From an uncultured Pelagibacteraceae bacterium (lineage in GTDB: Bacteria; Pseudomonadota; Alphaproteobacteria; Pelagibacterales; Pelagibacteraceae): a stretch of 45,494 nucleotides of DNA. Location of the stretch: assembly GCA_902634695.1 (NCBI GenBank), contig CACPLE010000005.1:1-45494 (forward strand), in the 5' to 3' direction. The stretch's first letter is position 1, and each line of letters starts with the position of its first letter. The notes under the pieces are model-generated. The model saw only the letters and a program-made list of their open reading frames with translations. It did not search any database and was not told the DNA's origin. This document shows, one piece after another, positions 1-7,926 of this stretch. Both the position numbers and the translations under genes were made by a program.

Positions 1-136
1 CAAGTAATGCTGAGTGTGAAAGTGTATCTCCAAAATAAGACAATCTTCTCCAAACAACAAAACAACCAAGAGGTCCCGTTACTAAAGCAACACCAATTCC
101 TGCAAATAATGCTCTTATAAAAAAATCATCAAACAT
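1..136 (-). CDS. znuB: Zinc ABC transporter permease ZnuB, N-terminal part (cut by window edge)
   Basis: Translation from the ATG whose complement lies at 134-136 gives 45 codons beginning [13 protein letters not shown]. It includes the [17 protein letters not shown] stretch followed by a THS-type turn (TLSHSALL), typical of the first membrane helix and loop of ZnuB/MntB permeases. ZnuB forms the inner-membrane channel of the high-affinity zinc importer. The start codon is one base beyond the znuC stop codon, so the two genes are one leftward operon controlled from the znuC-znuA gap. The gene continues past position 1, so its length and C-terminus cannot be judged. Confidence 0.88.
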   Translation of the reverse strand, partial: MFDDFFIRALFAGIGVALVTGPLGCFVVWRRLSYFGDTLSHSALL

Positions 137-137
137 T

Positions 138-905
138 TTAATTTTTCTTTATTTCTCCTTCGTGAGAGTGAACATGATCATGTTTATGCTCATAAACTGA
201 AAGTATTTGAGAAGCTTGTTCGCCGAATAAAGCCTTGTATTCAATGTTCTTTGCAACATCTATCGGTGAACCTGAGCAGCACACATGACCATTTAAACAA
301 ACAACATGGTCAGTTGCACTCATTACTGTGTGTAGGTCATGAGATATTAATAAAATTCCACAGTTTAGTTCATCAGATATTTTTTTAATTAATTCATACA
401 ATGCTATCTCCCCAGTAAAATCTACTCCTTGGACAGGTTCATCAAGTACTAATAATTCTGGTTTTTTTGAAATAGCTCTCGCGAGCAAAACTCTTTGAAA
501 TTCACCACCAGATAAATTACCTAGGTTCTTATTTTTAAGATGCCCAACACCAGTTAATGATAAAGCTTCATCTATAGCATCATCTTTAAGGCTTTCAGTT
601 AAGACCATAAAATCACTAACTCTAAGTGGTAATGTCCAATCTATTGAAACTTTTTGAGGAACATATCCAACTTTTTTAGTGTGTTTTTCAACGTTACCCT
701 CTATTTTTTTATAAATACCTAACGCGATTTTTGCAGTTGTGCTTTTTCCAGAGCCATTAGGACCAATAAGAGTTACAATTTTTCCTTTTTCAACCTCCAG
801 AGATACTCCTCTGACAAGCCACTTATTATTTTGACTATACCCAGCATTCTCTAATTTAACTAAAATATTTTTTTCTGTACCCATTTTATCACTTGACTTT
901 ATCAA
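138..905 (-). CDS. znuC: Zinc ABC transporter ATP-binding protein ZnuC
   Basis: 255-residue ABC ATPase that powers zinc import with ZnuB and ZnuA. Visible motifs are Walker [10 protein letters not shown] (residues 48-56), Q-loop PQK near 83, signature LSGGE (131-135), Walker B LLVLDE (151-156) and H-loop ISHD (His189). Identification as zinc-specific rests on the adjacent znuB and znuA and on the histidine-rich C-terminus (His240, 242, 244, 246 and 248, every second residue). A second possible start is Met8. Either start leaves the Zur-like palindrome 19-40 bp upstream. Transcribed leftward, divergent from znuA. Confidence 0.93.
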   Translation of the reverse strand: MIKSSDKMGTEKNILVKLENAGYSQNNKWLVRGVSLEVEKGKIVTLIGPNGSGKSTTAKIALGIYKKIEGNVEKHTKKVGYVPQKVSIDWTLPLRVSDFMVLTESLKDDAIDEALSLTGVGHLKNKNLGNLSGGEFQRVLLARAISKKPELLVLDEPVQGVDFTGEIALYELIKKISDELNCGILLISHDLHTVMSATDHVVCLNGHVCCSGSPIDVAKNIEYKALFGEQASQILSVYEHKHDHVHSHEGEIKKN

Positions 906-923
906 ATGTTACATTATTACACA

Positions 924-940
924 TTGTTATAATATAACAA
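924..940. promoter_or_regulatory. Zur-like operator overlapping the znuA -10 box
   Basis: A perfect 17-bp palindrome, TTGTTATAATATAACAA, lies in the 52-bp gap between divergent znuC and znuA. Its core TGTTATA-A-TATAACA matches the known Zur box core of E. coli (TGTTATANTATAACA). The + strand contains a perfect TATAAT at 928-933 inside the palindrome, so a bound repressor would cover the znuA -10 element. Inferred role: zinc-dependent repression of both arms of the locus. A weaker half-related site (TGTTACA, T, TATTACA) lies at 907-921. Confidence 0.82.
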
Positions 941-957
941 CAATTTAAATTTAAACT

Positions 958-1929
958 ATGAAAAATCTAAACAAATTACCATTTATCTTATCAATACTAT
1001 CATTCTTAACTCTTTTTACATCAGCAAATGCTGAAATTAAGGTTGTAGCATCAATTAAACCTATACATTCATTAGCCAGCTATTTAATGGAAGGAGCTGG
1101 ATCACCAGATTTAATAGTTGATGGATATGCTTCACCTCACGGTTTTGCACTAAAACCATCTCATGCAAAAATGTTGCAAGAGGCAGATATAATTTTTTAT
1201 GTAGGTGAAGGTTTGGAAAATTTTTTAGAAAAACCATTAAAATCAATTGCTAAAAAAGCTGAAAAAATTGAATTGATGGAAATAAAAGGTTTAAAAAAAT
1301 TAAAATTTAGAGAAAGAAACATTTTTGACGATCACGATGACCACGGACACGATGAAGATGGTCATAAAGAAGATGATCACGATGACCACGGACACGATGA
1401 AGACAGTCATGAAGGCCATGCACATGGAGAGTACGACCCTCATATTTGGTTAGATCCAGAGAACGCAAAATTTATTTTAAACGAAATGGTTGAACATTTA
1501 ATAGAAAACGATGAAAAAAATGCTTCTATTTATAAAAGCAATTTAAACAAAGCTTTAAAAGACATTGATAAATTATTAAAAAATGTGAAGTCTGAACTAA
1601 ATAAAGATTTCAAATCAATTGTTTTCCATGATGCTTATCAATATTTTGAAGAGAGATTTAATGTTACTGTATTAGGTGCATTTACAGTCAATACAGATGT
1701 TATGCCTGGTGCGGAACAATTATCAGAAATTAGAGAAATAATTGAGCATGATAAAGTAAGTTGTATATTTTCAGAACCTCAATTTAATCCAGATATAATA
1801 AAAGCAGTTGCTAAAGATATGAATATTAGCACCGGTGTATTAGATCCATTAGGAGCTACTCTCGATTCAGGAAAAGGTTTATATTTTGATTTGATTAGAA
1901 ATATGTCTAAATCATTCAAAGGCTGCTAA
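958..1929 (+). CDS. znuA: Periplasmic zinc-binding protein ZnuA
   Basis: 323-residue solute-binding protein that captures periplasmic zinc and delivers it to ZnuB. Residues 1-25 are a signal peptide ending SANA. Zinc ligands expected for cluster A-I proteins are visible: His61 in SPHGFALKPS, His162 in DPHIWLDP, His224 in FHDAY and Asp296 in DPLGA. The His/Asp-rich loop typical of ZnuA spans about residues 124-157 and contains an internal 15-residue duplication. The 3' end overlaps the convergent TauE/SafE gene by 18 bp. Confidence 0.94.
   Translation: MKNLNKLPFILSILSFLTLFTSANAEIKVVASIKPIHSLASYLMEGAGSPDLIVDGYASPHGFALKPSHAKMLQEADIIFYVGEGLENFLEKPLKSIAKKAEKIELMEIKGLKKLKFRERNIFDDHDDHGHDEDGHKEDDHDDHGHDEDSHEGHAHGEYDPHIWLDPENAKFILNEMVEHLIENDEKNASIYKSNLNKALKDIDKLLKNVKSELNKDFKSIVFHDAYQYFEERFNVTVLGAFTVNTDVMPGAEQLSEIREIIEHDKVSCIFSEPQFNPDIIKAVAKDMNISTGVLDPLGATLDSGKGLYFDLIRNMSKSFKGC
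1330..1403 (+). repeat. Internal direct repeat in the znuA histidine-rich loop
   Basis: Two identical 29-bp copies at 1330-1358 and 1375-1403 are spaced at a 45-bp period. They encode two versions of a 15-residue unit beginning DHDDHGHDED (residues 125 and 140 onward). The exact DNA identity over 29 bp suggests a recent in-frame tandem duplication, not protein-level convergence. Confidence 0.85.
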
Positions 1930-2664
1930 TTTTAAACCCATTCTAATAGCTACAAAAATAACTAATACAGCAGTTAACAAAGCTAATATTTTTGTAGAAA
2001 AAAGTTTGAGATTTAAAAAGTTACCTAATTGACCACCAATTATAACAGCTAAGAGTAGCACCCAATAATTGCTAATTTCGTTGAAAACTGCATTCTTTGT
2101 TAATTGACCTATTATTCCAGAAACTGAATTAATCAAAATAAATATTGAAGCAGTTGTAACTATTTGCTGAGGTTTACCAGCCTTTAATAAGAAAAGAATA
2201 GGGCTTAAAAATATACCTCCACCTATACCTACAACTCCAGAAATAAAACCTAATAAGGATCCTATAAATAAAGAAACTATAAAAGGAATTTTTTTGTAGT
2301 TACTTTCAGTATCGTCATATGATTTAAATTTAAATAATAACAAAATACCTGCTGTAGATAGAACAAAAAACAATAATACTTCAAATAAACTTTTGTCAAT
2401 TTCTAATGATCCACCAATAAAAGCTAAAGGAACAGATCCAATTAAGTATGGTGCTAATAATTTTAAATTTAAATTACCTGCTCTGATGTAATTAAAACAA
2501 TTTCCGGATACTACAAAAATATTACATAATAGTGCAATAGCAGGAAATATATAATAGGGAACACCCCATATTAAAAGCAATGCTAAATATGTTGAGCCGC
2601 CACCAAATCCAACACTTGAATATAATGTAGCAGTTACAAAGAATAAAATTGATAATATAAGCAT
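1912..2664 (-). CDS. TauE/SafE family membrane permease
   Basis: 250-residue integral membrane protein with about eight hydrophobic helices. It carries the two diagnostic glycine-rich repeats of the TauE/SafE (DUF81) family: SSVGFGGGSTYLALL near the N-terminus and GVVGIGGGIFLSPIL near residue 145. Family members are proposed exporters of sulfite, sulfoacetate or other organic anions. Substrate cannot be read from the sequence, and the neighbours (zinc uptake, Ldh2-type dehydrogenase) do not define it. The 3' end overlaps znuA, and the start codon is only 19 bp from the divergent Ldh2 gene. Confidence 0.87.
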   Translation of the reverse strand: MLILSILFFVTATLYSSVGFGGGSTYLALLLIWGVPYYIFPAIALLCNIFVVSGNCFNYIRAGNLNLKLLAPYLIGSVPLAFIGGSLEIDKSLFEVLLFFVLSTAGILLLFKFKSYDDTESNYKKIPFIVSLFIGSLLGFISGVVGIGGGIFLSPILFLLKAGKPQQIVTTASIFILINSVSGIIGQLTKNAVFNEISNYWVLLLAVIIGGQLGNFLNLKLFSTKILALLTAVLVIFVAIRMGLKLAAFE

Positions 2665-2683
2665 TTTCTAATAATTTAATTAT

Positions 2684-3682
2684 ATGAATACCGTTTCCTT
2701 GTCACTAGATGAAATTTATCAGTTAGCCAATAAAACATTACTTGCAAATGGTTGTGATGAAGAAAATGCAAATATTTTATCAGAAACTATAATGAAAGCT
2801 GAAAGAGACGGATCTTTGTCTCACGGTTTATTTAGACTTCCTGCTTATGTTGCTGGTTTAAAAAGCAAAAAAATAAATGGTAAAGCAAGACCTGAAATTA
2901 AAAAAATTTCTCCAAGTATAATTAAAGTTTTAGGAAAACATGCATTAGCACCAATGGTTTTAAAAGTTGGCATACCAGAATTGGTAAAAGCTGCCAAAGA
3001 AACAGGAGTTGCGATATTAGCAATTACAAATTCACATCACATGGCTGCTATGTGGCCTGAAACAGAAGCTATTGCCGAAGAAGGTTTAGTAGCATTTGCA
3101 TGCACATCCTATAAACCAATGGTGGCCCCAGCTGGAGCAAAGAAAGCTTTATTTGGAACAAACCCAATTTCTTTTGCTTGGCCTAGACCAGGAAATACCC
3201 CAGTTGTTTATGATATGGCTACAGCTTCAATGGCTATGGGTGAAGTTCAAGTTGCTGCAAGAGAAGGACATAAAGTTCCTATTGGAACTGGTTTAAATAA
3301 AGATGGAAAAGAAACAACAGATCCAAATGAAATAGCTAAAGGAGGAGTAATACTTCCATTTGGTGGTTATAAAGGATCAGGAATTGCAATGATGGTAGAA
3401 TTACTAGCAGGAGCTTTGTTAGGTGAGGCATTCAGTTATGAAACTGCCGCCAAAGACAGTAACGATGGTGGGCCACCTGCCGGAGGGGAGTTTATTTTAG
3501 CAATGTCACCTGATAAAATTTCTGGTGGTGATTGGAACAAACATTCAGCTGAATTTTTTAACAAAATGAAATCAATGGAAGGAGTTAGACTTCCAGGAGA
3601 AAGACGTCATAAAAATAGACTAGATAAAGGTCCAAGAAATATAAATGAGGAATTGGTAAATAAAATTAAATCTTTAAGCTAA
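2684..3682 (+). CDS. Ldh2/malate dehydrogenase-family NAD(P)-dependent oxidoreductase
   Basis: 332 residues of the Ldh_2 fold, which is distinct from classical Rossmann-type lactate/malate dehydrogenases. Family members oxidise malate, lactate or ureidoglycolate, or reduce cyclic imino acids (delta1-piperideine-2-carboxylate). Visible family motifs: SHGLFRLP with His47, TNSHHMA with His118/119, the nucleotide-binding loop FGTNPISFAWPR, and PFGGYKGSGIAMMVELL. Length is close to the family norm of about 340-350, and the Met1 start aligns with the usual N-terminus. Substrate is uncertain. The 3' end overlaps xthA by 9 bp. Confidence 0.85.
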   Translation: MNTVSLSLDEIYQLANKTLLANGCDEENANILSETIMKAERDGSLSHGLFRLPAYVAGLKSKKINGKARPEIKKISPSIIKVLGKHALAPMVLKVGIPELVKAAKETGVAILAITNSHHMAAMWPETEAIAEEGLVAFACTSYKPMVAPAGAKKALFGTNPISFAWPRPGNTPVVYDMATASMAMGEVQVAAREGHKVPIGTGLNKDGKETTDPNEIAKGGVILPFGGYKGSGIAMMVELLAGALLGEAFSYETAAKDSNDGGPPAGGEFILAMSPDKISGGDWNKHSAEFFNKMKSMEGVRLPGERRHKNRLDKGPRNINEELVNKIKSLS

Positions 3683-4450
3683 TTCTAATTCAATAGGTGT
3701 ATGATCAGATGGTTTTTGCCTTCCACGTGGAAATTTATTTATTTTAACATCTTTAACAATGTCAATTAAAGAGCTAGAAACTAAAAAATGATCAATTCTC
3801 ATACCATTATTTTTTTGCCAAGCACCACTTGTATAATCCCAAAAAGTGTATCCTTCTTTTTCAGGATAAATATGTCTATAGGCGTCATGAAATCCTAAGT
3901 TAATTAATTCTCTTAATTTTTTTCTTATTTCCAATCTAAATAGAGCATCATTTTCGTAGTTTTTCGGATTATGAACATCTTCAGCTGATGGAATAATATT
4001 AAAATCACCCCCAATAATTATATTTTCATTTTTTTCAGATAAAGATTTTAATTTTTTAATCAAACTATCTAACCAATAAATTTTATAAGTATATTTATCC
4101 GTATCAACAGGATTTCCGTTTGGTGTATAAATATTTATTAAAACTATATCTTTTTTTTTATGTTTAATTAACGCTGATATTATTCTTGACTGTTTATTTT
4201 TATCTTTAAAAATATCATTTTGAATATTACTTAATTTTTTTTTGGATACTATTGCTACTCCATTGTAACTTTTTTGACCAAATACATAATTTTCATATTT
4301 TAACAAACTAAAATCATCATAAGGATAAGTTTCATCTGGAGTTTTAATTTCCTGCATCATCATTATGTCTGGAGAAAATTTTTTTAAATATTCCTTGATA
4401 TTTTCAATCCTAGCTCTTACTGAGTTGACATTCCAGGAGCTAATAATCAT
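3674..4450 (-). CDS. xthA: Exodeoxyribonuclease III / AP endonuclease
   Basis: 258-residue endonuclease/exonuclease/phosphatase-family enzyme of base excision repair. Metal and catalytic residues are visible: WNVNS with Asn7, QEIK with Glu34, GGDFN with Asp149 and Asn151, and C-terminal SDHTP with Asp249 and His250. I place the start at MIISSWNVNS (4450), not at an in-frame upstream Met at 4480, because that Met adds a non-conserved tail inside the Fe-S carrier gene and because stop and start then share one base (TAATG). Co-transcribed leftward with the upstream Fe-S carrier. Confidence 0.92.
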   Translation of the reverse strand: MIISSWNVNSVRARIENIKEYLKKFSPDIMMMQEIKTPDETYPYDDFSLLKYENYVFGQKSYNGVAIVSKKKLSNIQNDIFKDKNKQSRIISALIKHKKKDIVLINIYTPNGNPVDTDKYTYKIYWLDSLIKKLKSLSEKNENIIIGGDFNIIPSAEDVHNPKNYENDALFRLEIRKKLRELINLGFHDAYRHIYPEKEGYTFWDYTSGAWQKNNGMRIDHFLVSSSLIDIVKDVKINKFPRGRQKPSDHTPIELELA

Positions 4451-4767
4451 TAAAGTGAGAAAGATACACCACAACCGCAAGAAGATTTGCTTTGTGGATT
4501 TGAAATCTTAAATGAGTCCCCAATTAAATCTGTCGCATAATCTACTTCAGATCCTTTTAAAAGATCAGCCGAAGCTTTGTCGATAATAATATTATTAAAT
4601 TTTAAATCTTCTTCACTAGGTTTTTTTTCAAAAGAAAAATCATATTGAAAGCCTGAACATCCACCACCTTTTATTGCGATTCTAAAAAAAACACCTTTAT
4701 CTTTTTGAGACAACAGGTAGTTGATCTGTTTTATTGCGTTATCTGTAAATTTAATTTCTTTATTCAT
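4450..4767 (-). CDS. erpA: A-type iron-sulfur carrier (ErpA/IscA/HesB family)
   Basis: 105 residues of the HesB/IscA fold, which passes Fe-S clusters to target apoproteins. The three cluster-ligating cysteines are present: Cys37 in GGGCSGF, and Cys97 and Cys99 in SCGCGVSFSL at the C-terminus. The spacing and the GVSFSL ending resemble ErpA more than IscA, but paralogue assignment from one copy is tentative. First gene of a two-gene leftward unit with xthA. A 50-bp gap separates it from divergent dgt. Confidence 0.9.
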   Translation of the reverse strand: MNKEIKFTDNAIKQINYLLSQKDKGVFFRIAIKGGGCSGFQYDFSFEKKPSEEDLKFNNIIIDKASADLLKGSEVDYATDLIGDSFKISNPQSKSSCGCGVSFSL

Positions 4768-4817
4768 ATTTCAACACTGATAATACTAATATAATATTAT
4801 TTTATTCAAATTAAAGT

Positions 4818-5936
4818 ATGAAAAAGTTCTCAAAATTAGGTTTATTTAAAAGCAAAGGACGTATTTTTAGAGAATCTAACAATAAATATCGAACACCTTT
4901 TCAAAGAGATAAAGATAGAATTGTGCACAGTGCTTCATTTAGAAGACTAAAGCATAAAACACAGGTATTTGTTAATACTGATGGGGATCATTATAGAACT
5001 AGAATAACCCACTCTATAGAGGTTGCTCAAATAGCAAGATCAATTGCTAGATATTTAGGTTTAAATGAAGATCTAGCCGAAACATTGAGCCTTGCTCATG
5101 ATCTTGGTCACACTCCATTTGGACATGCAGGCGAAGACGCTTTAAATGAATGTATGTTGAGGCATGGTGGATTTGATCATAATCTTCAAACTTTAAGAAT
5201 TGTTATGTTTTTAGAGAATAAATATTTAAAATTTAAAGGATTAAATTTAACATTAGAAACATTAGATGGCTTGTTAAAACATAATGGTCCTATAAACAAT
5301 ACTTCTAAAATTGATAAAATAATTGGATTAAATAACTTAAATAGAAAAATAATTTTTAATAAATCTGCATCACTTGAAGCGCAAATTTCTTCAATTTCAG
5401 ACGATATAGCATACAACAATCATGATATACAAGATGGCATAAAGGCTAATTTGTTTAAACTAAAAGATTTAGTTGAGATTAATTTTTTTAAAGAAATCTA
5501 CAAATCTCATTACAAAAATAAAATTACCTCCAATAATAATATATTAGTTTATCAGATTATAAGAGATTCGATTGATCTTATGGTTAAAGATTTAATAACC
5601 AATACAATTAAAAATTTAAAAAAAAATAAGATAAATAAAATTCAAAAAATTTATAATTTATCAAAACCAATAGTGTGTTTTTCTAATAAATTTAACAATA
5701 TAGAAACAGAAATTAAGCACTTTCTTAAAGAAAAAATGTATAAAAATAAAAATGTTTTAAACAAAAACAATAAAGGTAAAAAAATAGTTAAAAAATTGTA
5801 TGGTGTAATATCAAAAAATCCATATAAGTTTTTAAGTAGGTCTCAGTTAAATAATAACAAGACGAGAGCTATTGCTGATTTTATATCTGGAATGACAGAT
5901 AGATATGCGATTAATTTGTATAGCAGTAAAAAATGA
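4818..5936 (+). CDS. dgt: dGTP triphosphohydrolase-like HD-domain protein
   Basis: 372 residues. N-terminal RTPFQRDKDRI and the HD-domain metal ligands His65 (RITHSIE), His94-Asp95 (LAHDLGHTPFGH) and the later SDDIAY motif near residue 197 mark the dGTPase-like family. It hydrolyses dNTPs to deoxynucleoside plus triphosphate and so controls dNTP pools. Position directly before argS is the usual alphaproteobacterial arrangement. The stop codon overlaps the argS start (ATGA), so translation is probably coupled. Confidence 0.93.
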   Translation: MKKFSKLGLFKSKGRIFRESNNKYRTPFQRDKDRIVHSASFRRLKHKTQVFVNTDGDHYRTRITHSIEVAQIARSIARYLGLNEDLAETLSLAHDLGHTPFGHAGEDALNECMLRHGGFDHNLQTLRIVMFLENKYLKFKGLNLTLETLDGLLKHNGPINNTSKIDKIIGLNNLNRKIIFNKSASLEAQISSISDDIAYNNHDIQDGIKANLFKLKDLVEINFFKEIYKSHYKNKITSNNNILVYQIIRDSIDLMVKDLITNTIKNLKKNKINKIQKIYNLSKPIVCFSNKFNNIETEIKHFLKEKMYKNKNVLNKNNKGKKIVKKLYGVISKNPYKFLSRSQLNNNKTRAIADFISGMTDRYAINLYSSKK

Positions 5937-7666
5937 ACATATTTGATATTTATTTAGAAAAAATTACTAAAATTATTAAAAGCGAAAGTAAAAATAACAC
6001 ACTAAAATTACCTGATAAACTTGATTCAGTAAATGTAGAAATACCACCTAAACATTTTGATTGCGATGTTTCAACAAACGTTTCAATGGTATTGGCAAAA
6101 CCTAATTCTATAAATCCAAATGATCTTGCTAAAAAAATTTCTGAATTGATTAAAAAAAATGATGATTATATTTCGAATATAGATGTTGTTAAACCAGGTT
6201 TCATTAATATTAAATTTAATCAAAAATTTTGGAATGAATTTATTAAAAACGTGATCAATTGTGCAGATGATTATGGAAAAGTAAAAAAATTAAAAAAAAA
6301 TAAATATCTAGTTGAATTTGTTTCTGCTAATCCCACCGGGCCGCTTCATGTTGGTCATTGTAGAGGTGCAATTTTAGGCGATGTAATATCTAATATTTTA
6401 AAATTTAATAATCAAGAAGTTGTTAAAGAGTATTATGTAAATGATTATGGAAATCAAATTATTAGTTTTACTAGATCAGTTTATTTTAGAATAAGAGAAA
6501 TTATTTATAAAGAAAGTTTTCCTAAAGATAAACCAGATTTATATCCTGGTGATTATTTAATTGATATTGCTAAAAACATTGTTAATGAGAACAAAGATAT
6601 AGATTTCTCAAAATTTGAACCAATATCCGATAAACTTACCAAATTATCTGTTGATCAATCCCTAAAATTTGTAAAATCAAATCTTTCTAATCTTGGCATT
6701 AAACATGATAATTTTATTAGTGAAACAAATATAATTAACAACAAAGAGGTAGAAAAATCCGTAGAACTTTTGAAAAAAAAGAATTTTATTTATGAAGGAA
6801 AAATAGAAGCACCAGAATCAGAAAAAAATTCTAACTGGGTAAAAAGAAATCAATTATTATTTAAATCAACTGACTTTGGTGATGATAAAGACAGAGCCTT
6901 ACAAAAAACAGATAAAACTTGGACATATTTTGCAGGTGATGTTGCTTATCATAATAACAAACTTAATAGAGGTTTTGATAAACTTATTAACATTCTTGGT
7001 GCCGATCATGCTGGATACATAAAGAGGATCACAGCTGTTGTTGAAGCAATATCAGGAAATAAAACTAAAATTAAATGCAAAGTTAGTCAACTTGTTAAAC
7101 TAATAAAAGATGGCAAGCCTTTCAAAATGTCAAAAAGAAAAGGAGACTATATAACTGTAGAAGACTTAATAAATGAAGTTGGAAAAGATGCTGCAAGATT
7201 TATTATGCTAAACAGAAGCAGTGATGTCGAACTAGATTTTGATTTTTCAAAAGTTAAAGAAAAATCTAAAGATAATCCACTTTATTACGTTCAATACTGT
7301 TATGCTAGAATATGTTCTGTGTTCAGAAATGTTAATATAAATATTAATGATAAAATTGATGTAAAAAATTTTAACTTTAAATACTCATCTGATGAAATAA
7401 GAATTTTAAAGAAAGTTTCCGAATGGCCAAAATGTATAGAAATATCTTTAAATAAATTAGAACCACATAGAATACCAGTATATTTGTATGAATTATCTTC
7501 AGAATTCCATTCATATTGGAACATGGGAAAAGATAGAGAAGAATTAAGATTTATCAATAAAGATAATAAATTGTCCGAAGATAAATTAGTTTTTTTAAAA
7601 ATTATATCTCAAGTTATAAAAAACGGAATGAATATAGTTGGTGTTGACACACCAGAAAAAATGTAA
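5933..7666 (+). CDS. argS: Arginyl-tRNA synthetase
   Basis: 577-residue class I aminoacyl-tRNA synthetase. The HIGH-type motif appears as GPLHVGHCRGA (HVGH near residues 138-141), preceded by FVSANPT, and the KMSK motif as FKMSKRKGDYI near residue 398. An N-terminal Add-1-like domain (about 1-100) and a C-terminal DALR anticodon-binding domain follow family order. Charges tRNA-Arg in the cytosol. Translationally coupled to dgt upstream and to the small membrane protein downstream (TAATG junction at 7664-7668). Confidence 0.97.
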   Translation: MNIFDIYLEKITKIIKSESKNNTLKLPDKLDSVNVEIPPKHFDCDVSTNVSMVLAKPNSINPNDLAKKISELIKKNDDYISNIDVVKPGFINIKFNQKFWNEFIKNVINCADDYGKVKKLKKNKYLVEFVSANPTGPLHVGHCRGAILGDVISNILKFNNQEVVKEYYVNDYGNQIISFTRSVYFRIREIIYKESFPKDKPDLYPGDYLIDIAKNIVNENKDIDFSKFEPISDKLTKLSVDQSLKFVKSNLSNLGIKHDNFISETNIINNKEVEKSVELLKKKNFIYEGKIEAPESEKNSNWVKRNQLLFKSTDFGDDKDRALQKTDKTWTYFAGDVAYHNNKLNRGFDKLINILGADHAGYIKRITAVVEAISGNKTKIKCKVSQLVKLIKDGKPFKMSKRKGDYITVEDLINEVGKDAARFIMLNRSSDVELDFDFSKVKEKSKDNPLYYVQYCYARICSVFRNVNININDKIDVKNFNFKYSSDEIRILKKVSEWPKCIEISLNKLEPHRIPVYLYELSSEFHSYWNMGKDREELRFINKDNKLSEDKLVFLKIISQVIKNGMNIVGVDTPEKM

Positions 7667-7926
7667 TGAAAAAGGAAATTAAGTATTTTTTTTATGTCGT
7701 AACAATATTTTCTTTTCTAATATTTGTTGGGTCATATTATTTTTCTGATAAAAATATTAAGAATTCTTATAGAGCAAATAAATCTTTTGAAAATAAAGTT
7801 ATTAAATACGATTTTAATCTAAATCTTCTCGAAAGTGATACTGTAAATATTATTGAATATCCTGAAAATAATGAAAAAATAAATAAAAAAAAATATAAGT
7901 TTTGGGAACTACTAGATAATGATTAA
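7666..7926 (+). CDS. Small single-pass membrane protein in the SPOR-protein slot
   Basis: 86 residues with one hydrophobic helix (about 8-27) and a Lys/Asn-rich tail. In many alphaproteobacteria the gene between argS and nagZ encodes a membrane-anchored protein with a C-terminal SPOR domain. This product keeps the position and the N-terminal anchor, and has a YPEN stretch, but it ends before any SPOR domain. Possibly a shortened relic or a functional anchor-only version. No similarity beyond position can be claimed from sequence alone. It overlaps nagZ by 8 bp in another frame. Confidence 0.6.
   Translation: MKKEIKYFFYVVTIFSFLIFVGSYYFSDKNIKNSYRANKSFENKVIKYDFNLNLLESDTVNIIEYPENNEKINKKKYKFWELLDND

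Noticed and set aside
4451-4480. Upstream start for xthA adding ten residues
   Set aside because: It reads through the end of the Fe-S carrier gene, and the family begins at MIISSWN.
4787-4799. AT palindrome TAATAT-A-ATATTA between erpA and dgt, considered as an iron or Fe-S regulator site
   Set aside because: It contains only A and T and overlaps a TATAAT. Such palindromes are expected by chance here, and it matches no known operator I can name.
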